DNA of 25,626 nucleotides from a virus: IMG/VR virus record IMGVR_UViG_3300043409_001181, positions 1 to 25,626 of that record; one strand, 5' to 3'. Shown piece by piece: positions 1 to 7,593 of this stretch (position 1 is its first letter; each line of letters starts with the position of its first letter). The notes under the pieces were generated by a model. It saw only the letters and a program-made list of their open reading frames with translations, ran no database searches and was not told where the DNA came from. The position numbers and the translations under genes were made by a program.

Positions 1-1
1 A

Positions 2-106
2 ATGTTTGATAGTGATGGTTTAGATTTTACCGAAGATTGGGTTTGTCAATTTATGCCTACACGTCAAAGAGTTGAAAATGTCGGCATAGGTAACGATTGG
101 TATTAA
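2..106 (+). CDS. 3' end of an unrecognised ORF (partial)
   Basis: An open frame enters from the left edge and ends at TAA 104-106. It encodes 34 visible residues rich in acidic and aromatic side chains and ending NDWY. The first visible ATG (position 2) may be internal. The family is not recognisable from so short a tail. The stop lies one base before the TTGCCACTAAC element (107-117), the same relation that the second methyltransferase has to its right-hand end. I therefore infer that this is the last gene of a preceding cassette in the same array. Confidence 0.45.
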   Translation: MFDSDGLDFTEDWVCQFMPTRQRVENVGIGNDWY

Positions 107-183
107 TTGCCACTAACGTATGGTGCTATGAGCAGGTTTGTGTTGCGCCTGCGGCAAACTTGCTTATAGCACGTGTTAGTAGC
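107..183. repeat. attC-like hairpin linker 0/1 between cassettes
   Basis: TTGCCACTAAC (107-117) closes the upstream cassette and GTTAGTAGC (175-183) opens the next. Between them GTGCTATGAGCAGGTTTG (123-140) pairs with CAAACTTGCTTATAGCAC (155-172) with only two G-T type mismatches, leaving a 14-nt loop. The roughly 77-bp size and AAC...GTT boundaries resemble integron attC sites. The outer core (GTTAGTAG) does not fit GTTRRRY, so this is an attC-like structure by inference only. Confidence 0.6.
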
Positions 184-240
184 TGGCGGATTATTTACCA
201 CAAATGTTGATTTGAAACACTAAAGAAAAAAGTATTAAAA

Positions 241-1338
241 ATGAGAGATGGCAAAAATGGTTTTGAAAAAACCAAACATAACTTCCCCTACAAATGGACT
301 TTGAAGGATGCAGTATTTACCAAAGACAAAGGAAAAGTATTTAGTTGCTTTGCTTGTGGTGGTGGCTCAACTATGGGTTATAAATTGGCTGGATTTGATG
401 TAATAGGACATAATGATATTGATAAGAAAATGATTGAAGTTTATAAAATAAATCATAATCCTAAATATTCATTTTTAGAAAGCATTACAACTTTTTCTAA
501 AAGAAAGGATTTGCCAAAAGAACTTTATGAACTTGATATTTTAGATGGTTCGCCACCTTGTAGCAGTTTTTCAATGGCTGGTAATCGTGAAAAGGATTGG
601 GGCAAAGAAAAAATATTTAGAGAAGGTCAAGAATTGCAAGTTTTAGATACTTTATTTTTTGATTTTATTGACCTAGCAAAAGAATTACAACCTAAAGTAG
701 TTATAGCTGAAAACGTAAAAGGATTATTAATGGGTGATGCAAAACAATATGTAATTAAGATTTACAAAGAATTTGATAAAGCTGGTTACTATTGCCAACA
801 CTTTTTATTAGATGCTTCTAAAATGGGTGTTCCACAAAAAAGGGAACGAGTATTTTTTATAGCATTAAGAAAAGATTTAGCACAGCCATTTTTACATTTT
901 GCTGATATGTTTACGGAAGTGCCTAAAATAGATTTGAACTTCAACGAACCTGAAATAAAGTTTAGTGAATTTGCAGATTATTCAGGACCACCAATAACGG
1001 AATATGCAAAACGAGCTTGGGATGTTAGAAGTGAAAAGGACAATAATATTGCTGATAGTAAAAAACGTGTTCCGGGAATGAAAGTAAGCGATATGAACAC
1101 AGCTTATGTTTTTGATGATAAAGTATGCCAAACATTAACAGCAAAAGGCAATTGTGGAAGTTTGCTATTTTCAAAACCAATAAGATTAAGTAAGCAAGAA
1201 TTTTGCAATATTGGTACGTTTCCACAAGATTATAATTTCACTTGTAATTTTGGCTATTTAATAGGAATGAGTGTGCCACCTGTAATGACTGCACAAATAG
1301 CAAAACAAGTATATGAACAATGGTTATCAAAAATCTAA
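241..1338 (+). CDS. DNA (cytosine-5-)-methyltransferase, orphan
   Basis: This gene encodes a 365-residue C5-cytosine DNA methyltransferase (Dcm/HhaI family), which transfers a methyl group from SAM to cytosine C5 at a specific site. The motifs appear in canonical order. Motif I is the SAM-binding stretch around residues 34-56 (FACGGGSTMGY), motif IV is GSPPCSSFS with catalytic Cys107, and motif VI is ENV at 157-159. Motif VIII is QKRERVFFIA (199-208), and near the C-terminus are a RLSKQEF-type motif IX and the motif X variant IGMSVPP. The length is normal and nothing is broken. The ATG at 241 follows an AT-rich leader. No endonuclease gene is adjacent, so it looks like an orphan or protective methyltransferase. 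Its target sequence cannot be read from the protein. It is the sole gene of a cassette with matched ends GTTAGTAGC (175-183) and GCTACTAAC (1424-1432). Confidence 0.93.
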   Translation: MRDGKNGFEKTKHNFPYKWTLKDAVFTKDKGKVFSCFACGGGSTMGYKLAGFDVIGHNDIDKKMIEVYKINHNPKYSFLESITTFSKRKDLPKELYELDILDGSPPCSSFSMAGNREKDWGKEKIFREGQELQVLDTLFFDFIDLAKELQPKVVIAENVKGLLMGDAKQYVIKIYKEFDKAGYYCQHFLLDASKMGVPQKRERVFFIALRKDLAQPFLHFADMFTEVPKIDLNFNEPEIKFSEFADYSGPPITEYAKRAWDVRSEKDNNIADSKKRVPGMKVSDMNTAYVFDDKVCQTLTAKGNCGSLLFSKPIRLSKQEFCNIGTFPQDYNFTCNFGYLIGMSVPPVMTAQIAKQVYEQWLSKI

Positions 1339-1423
1339 TGGCTGCGGAGCAGACAAAGAGGGAGGGAAAATTTTTAATACTTTTTTCTATCCTGAACTTC
1401 AATCGAAGCACGTCCGCCCGCTT

Positions 1424-1556
1424 GCTACTAACATCGGCTTGGCGAAGTTGGGGATTTTGAAAACGAAACGCTCAAATTATTACTAAACTTAAATTGAAAT
1501 ACAAATGTTGAATTTACCACAGAACCCCCAATTTTGCCAAGCCGATGTTAGTGGCA
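1424..1556. repeat. attC-like hairpin linker 1/2 overlapping the next gene start
   Basis: GCTACTAAC (1424-1432) closes cassette 1 and GTTAGTGGCA (1547-1556) opens cassette 2. The arms 1433-1453 (ATCGGCTTGGCGAAGTTGGGG without its last base, then G) and 1526-1546 are complementary with about three mismatches. The 72-nt spacer contains ATG 1505, and the right arm encodes residues 8-14 of the following methyltransferase. An ACTAAACTT...AAATT leader precedes the ATG and resembles the one in linker 2/3. Confidence 0.65.
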
Positions 1557-2317
1557 GTACTTTTGTGAACGCTGATTGCTTTGATGTTTTTCCTTTTATT
1601 GAGGATAAATCAATTGATGCTATTATTTGCGATTTGCCTTATGGAACAACCGCTTGTAAATGGGATAGTGTTTTGCCATTGGTGGATTTGTGGGCTGAAT
1701 ACGAAAGAATTATAAAGGATGATGGTGCGATTATTTTATTTGGTAGTGAACCATTTAGTAGTGTATTAAGAGTTTCAAAATTAGATTTATTTAAGTATGA
1801 TTGGATTTGGGTAAAAAACACATCAAGCAACTTTTTACAAGCCAATTACCAACCAATTAAAAGGCACGAAAACATATTAGTTTTTTCAAAAAGTAATGCT
1901 TCTTATACTAAGAAAAATAATAAAATGAAATACTTTCCAATACTTAATGAAAATGGGAAAGTTTATTCAGAAAGACAAAACCAAAGTGTTGAAGTTGGGT
2001 TAAACGCTTGGAAGGATAGAATGTCTGATGATTATGAATTTAAAAGAAATAAAAACAAAGGTACTTTTCCAAAAAGTGTTATTGAATTTGCAGGTAAAAT
2101 TGGCAATAAAAACCACCCAACTGAAAAACCAATTGAACTTATGGAATACTTAGTAAAAACCTACACAAATGAAGGTGATATGGTTTTAGATAATACAATG
2201 GGTTCAGGTACAACAAACTTGGCTTGTATTAAATTAAACCGCAAATCAGTTGGAATAGAAAAGGAAAAACAATATTACGATGTCGCTGTTCGGAGGGCTT
2301 CGGAGTATTGCCACTAA
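1505..2317 (+). CDS. DNA N6-adenine/N4-cytosine methyltransferase, beta class
   Basis: This is a 270-residue amino-methyltransferase of the N6_N4_Mtase family (PF01555 type). Motif IV, the catalytic DPPY-type loop, is DLPYG at 43-47 and comes before motif I (LDNTMGSGTT, 228-237). That order defines the beta class. A HPTEKP segment typical of motif X precedes motif I. It methylates an exocyclic amino group of A or C in DNA using SAM; A versus C cannot be decided by eye. No restriction partner is adjacent. The start is unusual, because ATG 1505 and the first 14 codons lie in the hairpin linker shared with cassette 1. The stop TAA (2315-2317) is part of the closing TGCCACTAAC element. Both gene borders are therefore built into the repeats. 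Confidence 0.9.
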   Translation: MLNLPQNPQFCQADVSGSTFVNADCFDVFPFIEDKSIDAIICDLPYGTTACKWDSVLPLVDLWAEYERIIKDDGAIILFGSEPFSSVLRVSKLDLFKYDWIWVKNTSSNFLQANYQPIKRHENILVFSKSNASYTKKNNKMKYFPILNENGKVYSERQNQSVEVGLNAWKDRMSDDYEFKRNKNKGTFPKSVIEFAGKIGNKNHPTEKPIELMEYLVKTYTNEGDMVLDNTMGSGTTNLACIKLNRKSVGIEKEKQYYDVAVRRASEYCH

Positions 2318-2447
2318 CGTTTTGTGGCTTGCAGAAGTGGCGGATTTAAAGACTGATTATTCAAACACAAACTAAACTTTAATTAAGAAACAATGCTTAC
2401 AAGTACAAAATATTACCCGCCATTTTTGCAAACCGCTGTTAACTGCA
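2309..2447. repeat. attC-like hairpin linker 2/3
   Basis: TGCCACTAAC (2309-2318) closes cassette 2 and GTTAACTGCA (2438-2447) opens cassette 3. The arms GTGGCTTGCAGAAGTGGCGG (2324-2343) and CCGCCATTTTTGCAAACCGC (2417-2436) pair with few mismatches. The spacer holds an ACTAAACTTTAATT leader and ATG 2393. The outer ends do not match each other (GCCAC versus ACTGC), but each matches the far end of its own cassette. Confidence 0.65.
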
Positions 2448-3166
2448 GTACGGTTTTTCAAGAAGATTGTATGCAAACTATGGCACGTTATTCTAATGGT
2501 TATTTTGATTTAGCTGTTTGTGATATTCCTTACGGAATTAATTTAGGAAATATGGCTTTTTTAAAAGAAACCAAAACAACAGTTAAGCAAAAAAATGGAG
2601 TGCGACTAAACCCAAATAAAAACAAGAAAGTTTACACATCAAAAGATTGGGATTTAGAAACGCCAACACAAGATTATTTTAATGAATTGAAAAGAGTTTC
2701 TAAACATCAAATAATTTTTGGAGTTGAATATGTAAACTGGGAGGGTTTAGGAACTGGCAGAATAAAATGGAATAAAGGAGTAGCCGAAGGAATGAGTTTC
2801 AAACCTTATGAAATGGCTTACTGCAGTATAATAGATTATGAAATGGAAATTAATCTATTATGGGCTGGAATGCAACAAGCAAAAAGCATTACCGAGCCAA
2901 TGACCTCGCAAGGAAATAAAAAGCTAAATGAAAAGCGAATACACCCTTGCCACAAACCAATAATGTTATATGATATAATTTATCAAACATTTGGATTTGA
3001 TGGAATGAAAATAATTGATACTCATTTGGGCGGTGGAAGTAATAGAATTTCTGCTGATAAATTTGGATTTGAATTTGTAGCTTCTGAAATAGATGATGAA
3101 TATTTTGAGAAACAAGAAAAGAGATTTTCTGATTACAAAAAAACGCCATTTTTACCGTTCACGTAG
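2393..3166 (+). CDS. DNA N6-adenine/N4-cytosine methyltransferase, beta class
   Basis: This is a 257-residue SAM-dependent DNA amino-methyltransferase. Motif IV is DIPYG (44-48). Motif I near the C-terminus is the variant DTHLGGGS (209-216), followed by an acidic ASEIDDEYF segment. HPCHKP is the motif X-like stretch just before it. DTHLG-type motif I is known from phage and mobile-element adenine methyltransferases, so a phage-type modification enzyme is likely (inference). Residues 9-20 (PPFLQTAVNCST) are encoded by the linker arm and parallel residues 8-19 of the preceding methyltransferase, although the proteins otherwise differ. The stop TAG at 3164-3166 lies three bases before the closing TGCAGTTAAC (3170-3179). 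No endonuclease gene is adjacent. Confidence 0.88.
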   Translation: MLTSTKYYPPFLQTAVNCSTVFQEDCMQTMARYSNGYFDLAVCDIPYGINLGNMAFLKETKTTVKQKNGVRLNPNKNKKVYTSKDWDLETPTQDYFNELKRVSKHQIIFGVEYVNWEGLGTGRIKWNKGVAEGMSFKPYEMAYCSIIDYEMEINLLWAGMQQAKSITEPMTSQGNKKLNEKRIHPCHKPIMLYDIIYQTFGFDGMKIIDTHLGGGSNRISADKFGFEFVASEIDDEYFEKQEKRFSDYKKTPFLPFT

Positions 3167-3167
3167 T

Positions 3168-3198
3168 ATTGCAGTTAACAAAGGAATATGTGCAACAC
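3168..3198. repeat. 31-nt cassette-end repeat, copy 1
   Basis: This copy consists of ATTGCAGTTAAC followed by AAAGGAATATGTGCAACAC. It matches 21458-21488 at 26 of 31 positions. It has the form of a cassette right end plus the left arm of a linker hairpin, but the complementary right arm (GTGTTGC...CCTTTGTT) is absent downstream. The methyltransferase array therefore stops here and phage-type DNA begins. Confidence 0.6.
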
Positions 3199-3205
3199 CC
3201 CCATT

Positions 3206-3241
3206 AAAAGCACTTAAAATAAAAAATTAAGTGCTTTTTTT
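3206..3241 (+). terminator. intrinsic terminator closing the methyltransferase array
   Basis: A perfect 12-bp stem, AAAAGCACTTAA (3206-3217) with TTAAGTGCTTTT (3227-3238), has a 9-nt A-rich loop and a T-run at 3235-3241. It sits 40 nt after the last methyltransferase stop. Confidence 0.75.
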
Positions 3242-3357
3242 ATTGAGTCCAGTAATTTAAAATCTTTTTTTTGCTTTTCCTTATTTATACTTTTTAAACC
3301 AAAATATAAATTATCTAAAAAAAAATACTTTGCATTTTATTGCTTTAATTTTGACAA

Positions 3358-3389
3358 AAAAAGAAGGGCCTCCTACAGCCCTTCTTTTT
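3358..3389. terminator. bidirectional intrinsic terminator
   Basis: AAAAAGAAGGGC (3358-3369) pairs perfectly with GCCCTTCTTTTT (3378-3389) around an 8-nt loop. T-runs occur on both strands, so it can stop transcription either way. It insulates the cassette array from the phage replication region. The stretch 3390-3570 shows no gene or motif that I can support. Confidence 0.75.
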
Positions 3390-3570
3390 GAGTAATAATT
3401 TTCACATTTAAAACCTTAGCTTATGGGGAAAATGGAAAAAAATTAAGTATTAAATTAAACAAAGATGAATTGAGAAATAATCCTTAACAAACATACAAAT
3501 AATAAATTAATAATCAAAATATTATTATTGTTTAAATATGTTGAAATTGTACTATTCTAATAATTAGTAA

Positions 3571-3932
3571 AAGTTTACCAGTTTACTAAAAAGTTTACCA
3601 AAAAAACAGAGTAAACTATCTAAATATCAATCATTTACAAAGAAAAGTTTACCGAGTTTACCAAGTAAACTTTTTTTAGAGAATTTAAAAAAAAATATTT
3701 TTTTTTATTTTTTATTTTTTTTACTAAAATGGTAAACTAGTAAACTTTTCTTTGTAATCAACTGAATATCAATAATTTAACACACTAAAAAAGTTTACTT
3801 TTGGTAAACTTTGGTAAACTCGTTCATTATCAATTAGTTACTAATGATACTCAATGAGTTACGAGTAAACTTTTTTAGTGAAAAAATCAGTGCTTTTAAA
3901 AAAGTGTTTTTTTACTTTTTGAAAAGTTTACC
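3571..3932. repeat. GTTTAC/GTAAAC iteron-like array with AT-rich core; candidate replication origin
   Basis: About 13 copies of AGTTTAC(C/T) or its complement occur in 360 bp, at about 3572, 3581, 3592, 3611, 3646, 3655, 3665, 3731, 3739, 3792, 3803, 3813, 3864 and 3925. Two perfect inverted repeats are built from them: ACAAAGAAAAGTTTAC (3637-3652) with 3740-3755, and CACTAAAAAAGTTTACT (3783-3799) with 3864-3880. A nearly pure A/T tract (3681-3725) lies inside the first pair. The array sits directly upstream of the primase/helicase gene, as in iteron origins. A multi-operator array is the main alternative. Confidence 0.6.
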
Positions 3933-3969
3933 ATCAAAATTGTATTTTTCTACTATTTGTAAAATATAT

Positions 3970-4000
3970 TTTTTTATTACATAATTTTAATTTAAGTTTG
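3970..4000 (+). promoter_or_regulatory. candidate Bacteroidota promoter for the replication gene
   Basis: TAAGTTTG (3993-4000) is an exact TAnnTTTG -7 element. The -33 position 19 nt upstream is T-rich (TTTT) and lacks the G. Transcription would start near 4006 and run into a leader of about 125 nt containing a terminator hairpin. Confidence 0.4.
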
Positions 4001-4074
4001 TATCATTAGAAACGATGTAATAGACGACATTGTTTGAAAAGGAATTAATGAGTGATAAAACACTATTAATACTA

Positions 4075-4113
4075 CCCCCCAATAGGACGTCTATACTATT
4101 TGGGGGGTTTTTA
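4075..4113 (+). terminator. leader terminator / possible attenuator
   Basis: CCCCCCAATAG (4075-4085) pairs with CTATTTGGGGGG (4096-4107) and is followed by a T-rich tail (4108-4113), only 17 nt before the primase start codon. The hairpin loop contains CGTCTAT (4088-4094), which is complementary to ATAGACG (4020-4026) earlier in the leader. This could support an alternative fold. Confidence 0.65.
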
Positions 4114-4129
4114 TTTACTATACTATTAT

Positions 4130-6397
4130 ATGGACATAATAAAACAACTACACTCAAAATTCTCACTAGTAACAGTTTCAGAAAACAAAGTACCTAACTT
4201 TTCTTGGAAGAAATGGCAAACAGAAAAACAGCCATATGAAGCCTTTTTAAAACAGTTTGAATACAAAGGTGGTTTATTTAAAAAAGATGGATTAGAGATA
4301 CCTAAAACTACTAATTTTGGCATAGTTACAGGATTTGAAGACTTAGAATGTTTAGATGTTGATTTAAAAGTTTTTTCTACCACAATAGAAAAAAATAATT
4401 TTTGGAATGAACTATTGCAATTTTTTAAAGACCATATTTCAGACTTTGATGAAAAATTTACAATTTATAAAACTAAAAATGATGGCTACCATATACTTTA
4501 TAAAAGTAAAAATGTTAGCAATAATTTAAAATTAGCTGTCTTAGAAGGGCATACACAAGCAGTTTTAGAGACTAGAGGAATAGGAGGGTATGTATTTGCT
4601 TACCCTGAAAATAAAGTTTCCAAAAATAGCTATTTTGACATAGATTACATTTCAGATGAGGATAGAGAAACACTGATAGGTATTTCTAAGTTTTATAATT
4701 TTGTTCCTTTAGTTGAAGATAAAGAAATAATAAAAAAGTCAGGTGTAATTTATGATTCTAATAAATTGACTCCATGGGATGACTTTAATAACAAGAACAC
4801 GATTTGGGACATAGTCAAAAATGAATTTTCCATTCCACCAAATGGTCATAAGGACACAATGACTGTAATTAAACGGCATGGGTCTGAAAGCGCACACAGT
4901 GGCTACATCTTTAGAAACACCGGTACCATGTACTTACACTCAACAGGTACTATTTATCCTCATGAAAAGCAAATAACACCCTATGATGCTATTAGATTTC
5001 GTGATTTTGGAGGAGATTTTAGTGCATGTGCAAAAGCTATGTATCAACAAGGTTATGGTGCTAGATTTGTAAAAAAAGAAGATTTAGTAATAGAACAAGA
5101 AGAAATACAAACAGTAAAAAATGAAGATTTCCCTATTGAGATATTCCCACAAAAAATACAAAATTACTTTATTTCTCTAAATAAAACTTTAGACAATAAC
5201 CTAGATTTTCTAGGTTGCTCTATGCTTTGGCTCGGGTCATTATGTGTAGGAAACTCTGCTAAAATTACTATCAAGAACGGCTGGGAACAAAAAGCGGTTA
5301 TATGGATGTGTTTAGTTGCTAAGGCTGGTATTGGAAAAACGCCAAGTATTATAAATGTAATAAAACCTTTGCTTATAAAGTCAGGGAAAATGCACAAAAA
5401 ATATGTGGAGGATAAAAAGGAATATGACGAATGGAGTAAATTAACAAAAAAAGAAAAAGAAAGTACTTTAGAGGTTCAAAAACCAAAAAAAGAGCAGTTT
5501 ATAGTCGATGACGCTACACTTGAATCATTGATTGATTTACATGACCAAAACCAAAATGGAATAGGTATTTTTAGAGATGAACTTAATGGTTGGATAAAAG
5601 ATATGAATAAGTACAGAGAAGGTTCAGACTTACAAACGTGGCTTTCTAGTTGGTCTAGTTCACCAATTTCTGTTACTAGATTAAGTAGAGATGGTTCATA
5701 TATTGAAAGTCCATTTATGCCTATTTTAGGAGGTATCCAGCCAGACATTTTAGAGAATGTTTATACAGAAGACAATAAATCAAGCGGCTTCATGGACAGA
5801 ATTTTACTATGTTATCCTGAAACAAAAGTCAGTAATTTTAATTTAAAAGAGATTGAATATTCAGAGATTTTATGGTATTCAGAAGTAATAGTTGCATTTT
5901 TAGAGTATTGTAGAGGATTTTCAGACATTAACGAAAACAACGAAATAACAAGTTTAAACCTGAGATTTTCTAATGAAGCTCTAGCACATTATGAAATTAT
6001 ACACAACGAAATTACAACTATACAAAATAGCGACGAAGAAAACGAATATTTCAAGAGTATGTATCCGAAAATGAAGAATTATATCCCTAGATTTGCTTTG
6101 ATACTTGAATTTTTGGATTGTTTTTTTGAGGGTAAAAAGACAATAGAAAATGTAAGCTTAAATTCTACTTTAAAAGCTGAAAAACTATTTAGATACTTTA
6201 CTTCAATGGCTAAAAAAATGAAAATTAATTCTTGGACAAAAACAGAAAGAAGAAATGTAATCTCTAAGCTATCAAAAACAGCATCTAAAAAAGAGCAAGC
6301 AAATGCACTATTAAAATCTAATCCAAATATAAAGCATTCTGAAATTGCAGAGCTGTTGCAAGTAACTAAGGGAATGGTAAGCAAATATTTAAAATGA
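4130..6397 (+). CDS. phage replication primase-helicase (PrimPol + DUF3987-like, C-terminal HTH)
   Basis: This gene encodes a 755-residue replication protein. The N-terminal 200 residues resemble bifunctional archaeo-eukaryotic primase/polymerase domains. The metal-binding pair is Asp76/Asp78 in LDVDLK, a GYHILY segment holds His121, and ETRGIGGYVFAYP (147-159) matches the third PrimPol motif. The middle has a Walker A-like KAGIGKT (398-404) of the DUF3987/helicase type, followed by FRDELNGW. The last 30 residues (about 725-755) read as a helix-turn-helix (HSEIAELLQVTKGMVSKYL). I infer that it makes primers and unwinds phage DNA, with the HTH possibly touching the iteron array just upstream. 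ATG 4130 is preferred, because the TTG at 4100 lies inside the terminator hairpin. The stop overlaps the next gene as ATGA. Confidence 0.85.
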   Translation: MDIIKQLHSKFSLVTVSENKVPNFSWKKWQTEKQPYEAFLKQFEYKGGLFKKDGLEIPKTTNFGIVTGFEDLECLDVDLKVFSTTIEKNNFWNELLQFFKDHISDFDEKFTIYKTKNDGYHILYKSKNVSNNLKLAVLEGHTQAVLETRGIGGYVFAYPENKVSKNSYFDIDYISDEDRETLIGISKFYNFVPLVEDKEIIKKSGVIYDSNKLTPWDDFNNKNTIWDIVKNEFSIPPNGHKDTMTVIKRHGSESAHSGYIFRNTGTMYLHSTGTIYPHEKQITPYDAIRFRDFGGDFSACAKAMYQQGYGARFVKKEDLVIEQEEIQTVKNEDFPIEIFPQKIQNYFISLNKTLDNNLDFLGCSMLWLGSLCVGNSAKITIKNGWEQKAVIWMCLVAKAGIGKTPSIINVIKPLLIKSGKMHKKYVEDKKEYDEWSKLTKKEKESTLEVQKPKKEQFIVDDATLESLIDLHDQNQNGIGIFRDELNGWIKDMNKYREGSDLQTWLSSWSSSPISVTRLSRDGSYIESPFMPILGGIQPDILENVYTEDNKSSGFMDRILLCYPETKVSNFNLKEIEYSEILWYSEVIVAFLEYCRGFSDINENNEITSLNLRFSNEALAHYEIIHNEITTIQNSDEENEYFKSMYPKMKNYIPRFALILEFLDCFFEGKKTIENVSLNSTLKAEKLFRYFTSMAKKMKINSWTKTERRNVISKLSKTASKKEQANALLKSNPNIKHSEIAELLQVTKGMVSKYLK

Positions 6398-6789
6398 TAG
6401 AAATATTAACTAGTATTGCAACTCCGCAATTAAAATATATATGGCTTGGGAGTAATCAAGCAATAAGCTTGCAAACAGGTGGTAGGTTAACTTTGTATAA
6501 ATATCTACCAGTAATAATTGAAAAAACATTAACTTTTGATTATTCTGTACCATTATTTTATGAAGAAATAGTGTTAGAAGAAAAATCAATAAAGTACCCA
6601 AACATAAATTATTTAGAACAATTTGACCCACAAGAAAACAATGCAGAAGACACAGAAATTAAAAAAATTGAAGACCGAATTAAACGAGGTTACGAATGTT
6701 TATCTCAGCAAGAAGAAGAAATTACAAGACTTGCAAATGAAGTTAAGCGGTTATACTACTCTACAAGAGGGCTGTGTAGCGAATCCTAA
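6394..6789 (+). CDS. small unknown phage protein with coiled-coil tail
   Basis: This is a 131-residue protein of unknown function. ATG 6394 overlaps the primase stop as ATGA, indicating translational coupling. The N-terminal half is mixed hydrophobic. Residues about 85-120 (EIKKIEDRIKRGYECLSQQ onward) form a charged heptad-like helix. Codon third positions are A/T-rich as in neighbouring genes, supporting this frame. The end is less certain. A second frame (6641-6832) overlaps its last 150 nt and runs into the methylase start, so a frameshift between the two cannot be excluded. Confidence 0.6.
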   Translation: MIEILTSIATPQLKYIWLGSNQAISLQTGGRLTLYKYLPVIIEKTLTFDYSVPLFYEEIVLEEKSIKYPNINYLEQFDPQENNAEDTEIKKIEDRIKRGYECLSQQEEEITRLANEVKRLYYSTRGLCSES

Positions 6790-6832
6790 TCTTATGTTTT
6801 TTGTTGAACGTTTAGATTTGTTGTTGAGATGA
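6641..6832 (+). CDS. overlapping small ORF, uncertain
   Basis: This frame encodes 63 Lys-rich residues from ATG 6641 to TGA 6830-6832, where it overlaps the methylase ATG as ATGA. Its third positions are G/C-rich up to about 6770, unlike real genes here, and A/T-rich after that. The last 20 codons may therefore be genuine, perhaps reached by a frameshift from the upstream gene, while the first part is probably a shadow. Confidence 0.25.
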   Translation: MQKTQKLKKLKTELNEVTNVYLSKKKKLQDLQMKLSGYTTLQEGCVANPNLMFFVERLDLLLR

Positions 6833-7590
6833 TATTAAGAAGGTAAGGGAATAAAAAAGCAATAGCAAAAGATATCATTAAATATTTTCCAAAACACGAT
6901 ATTTACATAGAGCCGTTTTTTGGTGCTTGAGGCATGTTTTTTAATAAGCCTAAGGCAAAATATAATATACTTAATGATTTGGATAGTGAAGTTTTTAACT
7001 TATTTCAAGTGTTAATTACAAAAAGAGAAGAATTAGAAAGTCAATTTAAGTTAATGCCTATAAGTGTTGATTTATGGAACTACTGGAAGAAAAACACAGA
7101 AACAGAACCAATAAAAAAGGCTCTAAGGTTTATTTTATATTCAAATTATGGTTATATGGGTAAACCTGATACGCTAAGATATTTAGGGGGCAATACAAGT
7201 GATATATTGCTTAAAAATATACAAAAAACTTATGATTATATTTTTGGTAGTGAATTTTCTAATTATGATTTTCGAGTACTATTTAAAAAAATATCACTTA
7301 AAAATGAAATTGAAAAAGTTTTTATCTATTGCGACCCACCATATTTAGGAACGGTGGATAATTATAGTAATTCATTTACTGAACAAGATAGCATTGATTT
7401 ATTTGATACTTTACAGGCTACTGGGTGCAAGTTTGCAATGAGTGAATTTGATAATGAGTTTATTCTTAGTCAATCAAAAAAACGAGGTTTAAATGTCATA
7501 ATTATTGGTCAAAGAAACAACTTAAAAAATAGAAGAAATGAAATATTAATAACAAATTATGAAAACAATTTACCTTTATTTAATTTTTAA
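6829..7590 (+). pseudogene. Dam-family (D12 class) DNA adenine methyltransferase pseudogene
   Basis: Conceptual translation from ATG 6829 gives MILRR-stop-GNKKAIAKDIIKYFP, then IYIEPFFGA-stop-GMFFNKPK. Both stops are in frame: TAA at 6844-6846 and TGA at 6928-6930. The second replaces the expected Gly codon (GGA to TGA) in the SAM-binding FxGxG motif I. The rest is a good D12-class methyltransferase, with the NDLDSEVFNLF acidic segment and catalytic motif CDPPYLGTVDNYSNSF. ATG 6934 right after the TGA could start a 218-residue product, but it would lack motif I and should not bind SAM. Neighbouring genes are intact and use TAA and TGA as ordinary stops, so recoding is unlikely. This is a decayed phage self-methylation gene, or two sequencing errors. 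Confidence 0.8.
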
Positions 7591-7593
7591 AAA

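Noticed and set aside
1025-1225. Minus-strand ORFs opposite the methyltransferase, primase, capsid and fibre genes
   Set aside because: All lie inside strongly supported + strand genes, have unnatural composition and lack promoters or families.
107-2447. Canonical integron attC sites
   Set aside because: The cores read GTTAGTAG, GTTAGTGG and GTTAACTG, not GTTRRRY, and no IntI gene is in the window. I kept only 'attC-like'.
3571-3932. CRISPR array
   Set aside because: The repeat unit is only 8-10 nt, occurs in both orientations with irregular spacing, and no cas genes are nearby.
6829-7590. Stop-codon recoding in the methylase gene
   Set aside because: Two different stops (TAA and TGA) are involved, TGA sits at a conserved Gly, and neighbouring genes use both as normal terminators.
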